Of a DNA stretch of 64,000 bases, positions 60,973 through 64,000 are shown one piece after another. Below the pieces are notes generated by a model. It made no database searches, was not told the DNA's origin, and worked only from the letters and a program-made list of their open reading frames with translations. The stretch spans positions 558,001-622,000 of the forward strand of contig NZ_JAJNMP010000001.1 of assembly GCF_021044935.1 (NCBI RefSeq), read 5' to 3'. This DNA comes from Agromyces cavernae (GTDB lineage Bacteria; Actinomycetota; Actinomycetes; Actinomycetales; Microbacteriaceae). A program made the translations under genes and the position numbers. The first letter of the stretch is position 1. Each line of letters opens with the position of its first letter.

Positions 60973-61163
60973 GCGCCCCCGCCCCGAAGCCGGGGTTCTT
61001 CTCGCGCCGCAAGGTGCGGCTCGTGATCGCCCGCGTGCTCGTCGTGCTCGGCATCGTGCTCGCGGTCATCTCGATCCTCACGGCACGATGGGGCCTGCTC
61101 GTCGCCGCGATCATCACGGTCGGCATCGGCGCGGCGTTCGGGCCGGCGCGCATCCGCCGCTGA
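60969..61163 (+). CDS. 64-aa two-helix membrane protein
   Basis: Basic start (FFSRRKVR) followed by helices at about 17-36 and 40-57 and a basic end (ARIRR). It overlaps the SDR stop by 4 bases (ATGA), which supports the start. No recognised family. Confidence 0.65.
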   Translation: MSAPAPKPGFFSRRKVRLVIARVLVVLGIVLAVISILTARWGLLVAAIITVGIGAAFGPARIRR

Positions 61164-61339
61164 GGCGGCGCGCACCGGCGCCGCGTGTCCGGTGACAGGC
61201 GTCTCGCGCGGTTCACCCGTTCGTAACCATCCCGCCGTCGGTCGTTGACGGCCCCTGAATACGGTGAAGCATCGGAACCGCGGACGCTGCCGGAGCACCC
61301 GCGATGAGGCCCGTCCGGTGAGCCGCAGAAAGGCGCGTC

Positions 61340-62005
61340 ATGACCACGAACTCGACGAACCCCGCATCCGCGGAGGAACTGCTCGACACCATCGCCCCGC
61401 TGGGCGACGACGAGCTGGCCGAACTCGACGAGCTCGCGGAGCTCGGAGACGACGTCGAAGACGATGCCGATGAACTCGAGGACCAGGTCGAAGACGAGGA
61501 CGTCGACGAGTACGACGAAGACGACGATGATGAAGACGGCGACATCGAGCTGATCGTGCTCGACATGGCCGGCACGATCGTCACCGTCGACGGCGTCGAG
61601 ATCCCCGGAGCGGTCGCCGTGATCGAGGAATTGCGCGAGGCCGGGGCATCCGTCGCCCTCATCACCGACCTGCCGCCCGTCGAGCGCGACGCCGAACTCG
61701 ATGCACTCTGCTGGCACGGGCTCGCCGACATCGTGCTCTCCGCGGGCGAGGCGGGTCGCGCGCGCCCCTATCCCGACCTGCCGCTCACCGCCCTGCTGCG
61801 CACCGGCGCCAGCGCCGTCGATGCGATGGTCGTCGTCGGCGACACCGTCACCGACATCGAGACCGGCGTGAACTCGGGCGCCGGGTTCGTCGTGGGCGTG
61901 CTCACCGGCGAGCACGACCGCGAGGCGCTCGAGGGCGCCGGCGCAGACGCGGTGATCCAGAGCATCGCCGACCTGCCCGCACTGCTCGGCCTGCGCGGCG
62001 AGTAG
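61340..62005 (+). CDS. HAD phosphatase with long acidic N-terminal extension
   Basis: 221 aa. Residues 1-68 are almost only Asp/Glu with a few Ala/Leu, including runs such as DEYDEDDDDEDGD; the HAD domain then starts at IELIVLDMAGTIV with nucleophile Asp in DMAGT, motif II LITDLP, and motif IV VVGDTVTDIETG. The DMAGT form is typical of phosphonatase-like HADs. The cap domain is very short. AAAGG precedes the ATG. It is 9 bases before a phosphonate-type alcohol dehydrogenase gene. Confidence 0.8.
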   Translation: MTTNSTNPASAEELLDTIAPLGDDELAELDELAELGDDVEDDADELEDQVEDEDVDEYDEDDDDEDGDIELIVLDMAGTIVTVDGVEIPGAVAVIEELREAGASVALITDLPPVERDAELDALCWHGLADIVLSAGEAGRARPYPDLPLTALLRTGASAVDAMVVVGDTVTDIETGVNSGAGFVVGVLTGEHDREALEGAGADAVIQSIADLPALLGLRGE

Positions 62006-62014
62006 GGGGTGGTG

Positions 62015-63175
62015 ATGCACACCGTCGTGCGCGTCGCAGGACCCGACCTCATTCTGAGGCCCTCGCCCGTCGCGATGGTCTGGAACGAGCCCGGTCGCCC
62101 GCATGACGCCCTCGCGGCGCCGGGCGTGCGGCTCTCACCCGGTGAAGCCCTCGTCGAGGTCGAACTCGCCACGATCTGCGGGTCCGACGTGAACACCGTG
62201 CGCGGCACGCAGCCGGCGGCGACCCCGCTCGTGCTCGGACACGAGCAGGTGGGTCGGGTCGTCGCCGTGGGCGAGGGCGCGGTGCGCTCCGACGGCTCAG
62301 CGCTCGAGCTCGGCGATCGCGTCGTCTGGTCGGTCACCGTGAGCTGCGGCGAATGCGACCGCTGCCGACGCGGCCTCACCCAGAAGTGCCGGTCGCTCGC
62401 GAAGTACGGCCATGAACGCGTGCACCGCGGCTGGGAGCTGTCGGGCAGCTTCGCCACGCACGTGCAGCTGCGCGCGGGAACGGCGATCGTGCGCGTGACG
62501 GAACAGCTGCCTGCCCTCGTCGCGGCGCCCGCCTCGTGCGCCACCGCGACCGCGGTGGCCGCGCTCGACGCGGCATCGACCCGGGTTCGGCTGGGCGGCG
62601 CGGGCATGCTCGTGACAGGTGCCGGCATGATCGGCCTCAGCGCGACCGCGCTCGCGATCGAGGCCGGAGCCACGGTGATCGTGTCGGAGCCCGACCCCGC
62701 CCGTCGCGCCTTCGCCGCACGCCTCGGAGCGATCGCCGTCGACCCGGGCGCCCGGGGCAGCTCACCCGAACGGCTCGACGCGGCGATCGAGGCATTGACG
62801 GCGCGCGGCATCCCCGAAGTGCTCATCTCGATCGAAGCGTCGGGCTCCGCAGCGGCGGCACAGACGGCCGTGCGAACGCTCGGCATCGGCGGCATCGCCG
62901 TGCTGCTCGGAACCGTGACCCCCGGCTCCGAGGTCCCGGTCGATCCCGAGGCGATCGTGCGACGCCTCGTCACGGTCACGGGCGTGCACAACTACACCCC
63001 CGACCAGCTCGTTCGCGCCGTGGCGTTCCTCGAGCGCTCGTGGCGCGGCCTGCCGCTCGACGAACTCGTCGGTGCGACCCACGCACTCGCCGACCTCGAT
63101 GCGGCGCTCGCCGAGGCCGCCACCGGCGAGCACGTGCGCGTCGGCGTCGCGCCGGGGCGTCGCCCGCACCCCTGA
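62015..63175 (+). CDS. Zinc alcohol dehydrogenase (phosphonate-catabolism type, TIGR03366-like)
   Basis: 386 aa MDR family. Catalytic zinc ligands Cys in TICGSDV and His in GHEQVG; structural zinc site CGECDRCRRGLTQKC with four Cys; Rossmann VTGAGMIGLSATALAI. The long alpha-helical C-terminus is complete. The ATG at 62015 follows GGGGG; two GTG codons just upstream are alternatives. It resembles the group associated with phosphonate breakdown, as does the HAD upstream, but no other phosphonate gene is visible. Confidence 0.85.
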   Translation: MHTVVRVAGPDLILRPSPVAMVWNEPGRPHDALAAPGVRLSPGEALVEVELATICGSDVNTVRGTQPAATPLVLGHEQVGRVVAVGEGAVRSDGSALELGDRVVWSVTVSCGECDRCRRGLTQKCRSLAKYGHERVHRGWELSGSFATHVQLRAGTAIVRVTEQLPALVAAPASCATATAVAALDAASTRVRLGGAGMLVTGAGMIGLSATALAIEAGATVIVSEPDPARRAFAARLGAIAVDPGARGSSPERLDAAIEALTARGIPEVLISIEASGSAAAAQTAVRTLGIGGIAVLLGTVTPGSEVPVDPEAIVRRLVTVTGVHNYTPDQLVRAVAFLERSWRGLPLDELVGATHALADLDAALAEAATGEHVRVGVAPGRRPHP

Positions 63176-63205
63176 GCGGGCAGTCGTCGGCGCGCTTGCG
63201 TCGTG

Positions 63206-63211
63206 TACCGT
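63206..63211 (+). promoter_or_regulatory. Possible -10 element of the 63229 gene
   Basis: TACCGT, 17 bases before the ATG, so here a short leader would be made. Confidence 0.3.
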
Positions 63212-63228
63212 GACGCAGGGGTGCATCG

Positions 63229-63648
63229 ATGATCACACGCGAGCTCGCGCTCGCCCTCCGCGACTCGGGACTCGTCTGGAACCCCGAGTCGGGCGACCGA
63301 TTCCAACTCGACCTGCCCTCGAACGTCGAGGCCGAGGCCGAGGCCGACGTGTTCACCGTGAGCGAGATGACGATCGACACGCTGCCCACCCCGACCGGCG
63401 CGATCCTCGCCTTCAACGGAACCACCGAGTGGGCGCTCGACTCGGTCGCGATCGCGGATGCCGTGTGGCTGCCGCGCGAGGACCAGCTGCGCGAGCTGCT
63501 GCGCGGCGCGTTCCGGTCGCTCGGGCGGCTCGACGACGCGTTCGAGGTCGTGATCGACCTCGGCGGCGAGACGCGGCGGTTCGAACACCCCGACGCCGCC
63601 GAGGCGTACGGGCTCGCATTGCTGGCACTCATCGGGAGGTCGCGATGA
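63229..63648 (+). CDS. Conserved hypothetical protein, 139 aa
   Basis: Soluble, no signal peptide. It begins MITRELALALRDSGLVWNP and has a block FTVSEMTIDTLPTPTGAILAFNGTTEWALDSV and WLPREDQLRELL that looks conserved in character, with mixed alpha/beta content. I do not recognise a catalytic motif. The stop overlaps the next gene (ATGA). Confidence 0.65.
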   Translation: MITRELALALRDSGLVWNPESGDRFQLDLPSNVEAEAEADVFTVSEMTIDTLPTPTGAILAFNGTTEWALDSVAIADAVWLPREDQLRELLRGAFRSLGRLDDAFEVVIDLGGETRRFEHPDAAEAYGLALLALIGRSR

Positions 63649-64000
63649 CGGATGCCGCGACACCGCCCGATGACGCAGCCGAGGCACTCGATCGTGCCCG
63701 TGAGCACCTGAGCCGCGCGGCGAGCGCGCTCGCCGAGTCGGGAGCCCGACGCGAGGTGCTCGCCGAGTTCGTACCCGAGCGGCGCGTCCTCGGCGTTCCG
63801 AGGGCCGCACGCATGGTGCCCGTCGCCCGGGTGTGGCGCCTGGGCGTCGTGCTGCTCGACGAGACCGGCTCGGTCTGGGCAACCGGGCGGGTCGTGCGCG
63901 CCGAGCGATCCGCGCGGAGGAGCGTCACCGCCGAGGCCGTCGCCGAGCAGCGCGCGCACCGTGCGGCCGCGGTGAAGGGCGGCATCGCCGAGGGCGAGAC
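63645..64000 (+). CDS. Hypothetical protein, cut by the window end
   Basis: First 118 residues of a longer protein. An Ala-rich helix (AAEALDRAREHLSRAASALA) leads into a region with VWRLGVVLLDETGSVWATGRV, a beta-hairpin-like block. It is co-directional and overlaps the 139-aa gene by 4 bases, so the two are co-transcribed. No family recognised; the end is outside the window. Confidence 0.6.
   Translation, partial: MTDAATPPDDAAEALDRAREHLSRAASALAESGARREVLAEFVPERRVLGVPRAARMVPVARVWRLGVVLLDETGSVWATGRVVRAERSARRSVTAEAVAEQRAHRAAAVKGGIAEGE

Noticed and set aside
63229..63648. Identification of the 139-aa protein as a pilus assembly (CpaE) protein
   Set aside because: It lacks a P-loop or receiver fold; length and motifs do not fit.

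Overview
The window is a gene-dense, very GC-rich stretch of actinobacterial chromosome. Gene content (F420-type LLM oxidoreductase, a pyrE-linked septum-formation protein, DUF3151-purA, a GAP-family membrane protein, an MT0933-type antitoxin, LytTR-controlled symporters), the REP-like intergenic elements and the many apparently leaderless starts fit Micrococcales, most likely Microbacteriaceae (for example Agromyces). The genus is an inference. I see no tRNA, rRNA, insertion sequence, prophage or CRISPR array.

1-10.4 kb: end of a dihydropyrimidinase gene, an F420-type oxidoreductase, a four-gene ABC importer with an NMT1/THI5-like lipoprotein, a class III aminotransferase and a methylmalonate-semialdehyde dehydrogenase-like enzyme. 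Together they look like import and reductive catabolism of a pyrimidine or hydantoin via beta-alanine and malonate semialdehyde. A crotonase, a LysR regulator and a divergent 40-aa membrane protein follow. 10.5-14 kb: peptidase E-like protease, Dcu-type dicarboxylate transporter and ThrE-type exporter in one operon. 14-19.1 kb: pyrE, an 870-aa Pro/Glu-rich membrane protein with a septum-formation domain, ribokinase and nucleoside hydrolase.

19.2-29.8 kb: secreted LVIVD-repeat protein, NagD-like phosphatase, mntH-mntR with two visible MntR-type boxes and a divergent small protein, a SpoU/TrmH methyltransferase, a flavin-binding protein, a TetR-MFS pair with three visible operators, CorA, and a DUF4440 protein. 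29.9-40 kb: Crp/Fnr regulator with an FNR-like palindrome over its own -35, berberine-bridge-type oxidase, cardiolipin synthase-like PLD plus GAP protein, a NarL-type two-component system next to a MacB-type ABC exporter, and argG.

40-52.7 kb: DUF3151 protein, purA, orphan antitoxin, GNAT, TSUP transporter, then a LytS/LytTR two-component system flanked on both sides by a sodium:solute symporter with its small two-helix partner, lipoamide dehydrogenase and an EamA transporter. 52.8-64 kb: a 1527-aa secreted sialidase/GH123-like/NPCBM enzyme, divergent from a YtrA-type GntR-ABC operon with a visible operator; then chorismate mutase, SDR, a HAD protein with a very acidic N-terminus next to a phosphonate-type zinc alcohol dehydrogenase, and conserved hypotheticals.

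The strongest regulatory signals are self-consistent regulator/operator pairs (MntR, TetR, Crp/Fnr, GntR), a recurring TANNNT-N5-8-start pattern that suggests leaderless transcripts, and two families of palindromic repeats, one copy of which lies in frame inside a coding region. All functions are read from sequence motifs and gene context only; nothing was searched against a database.
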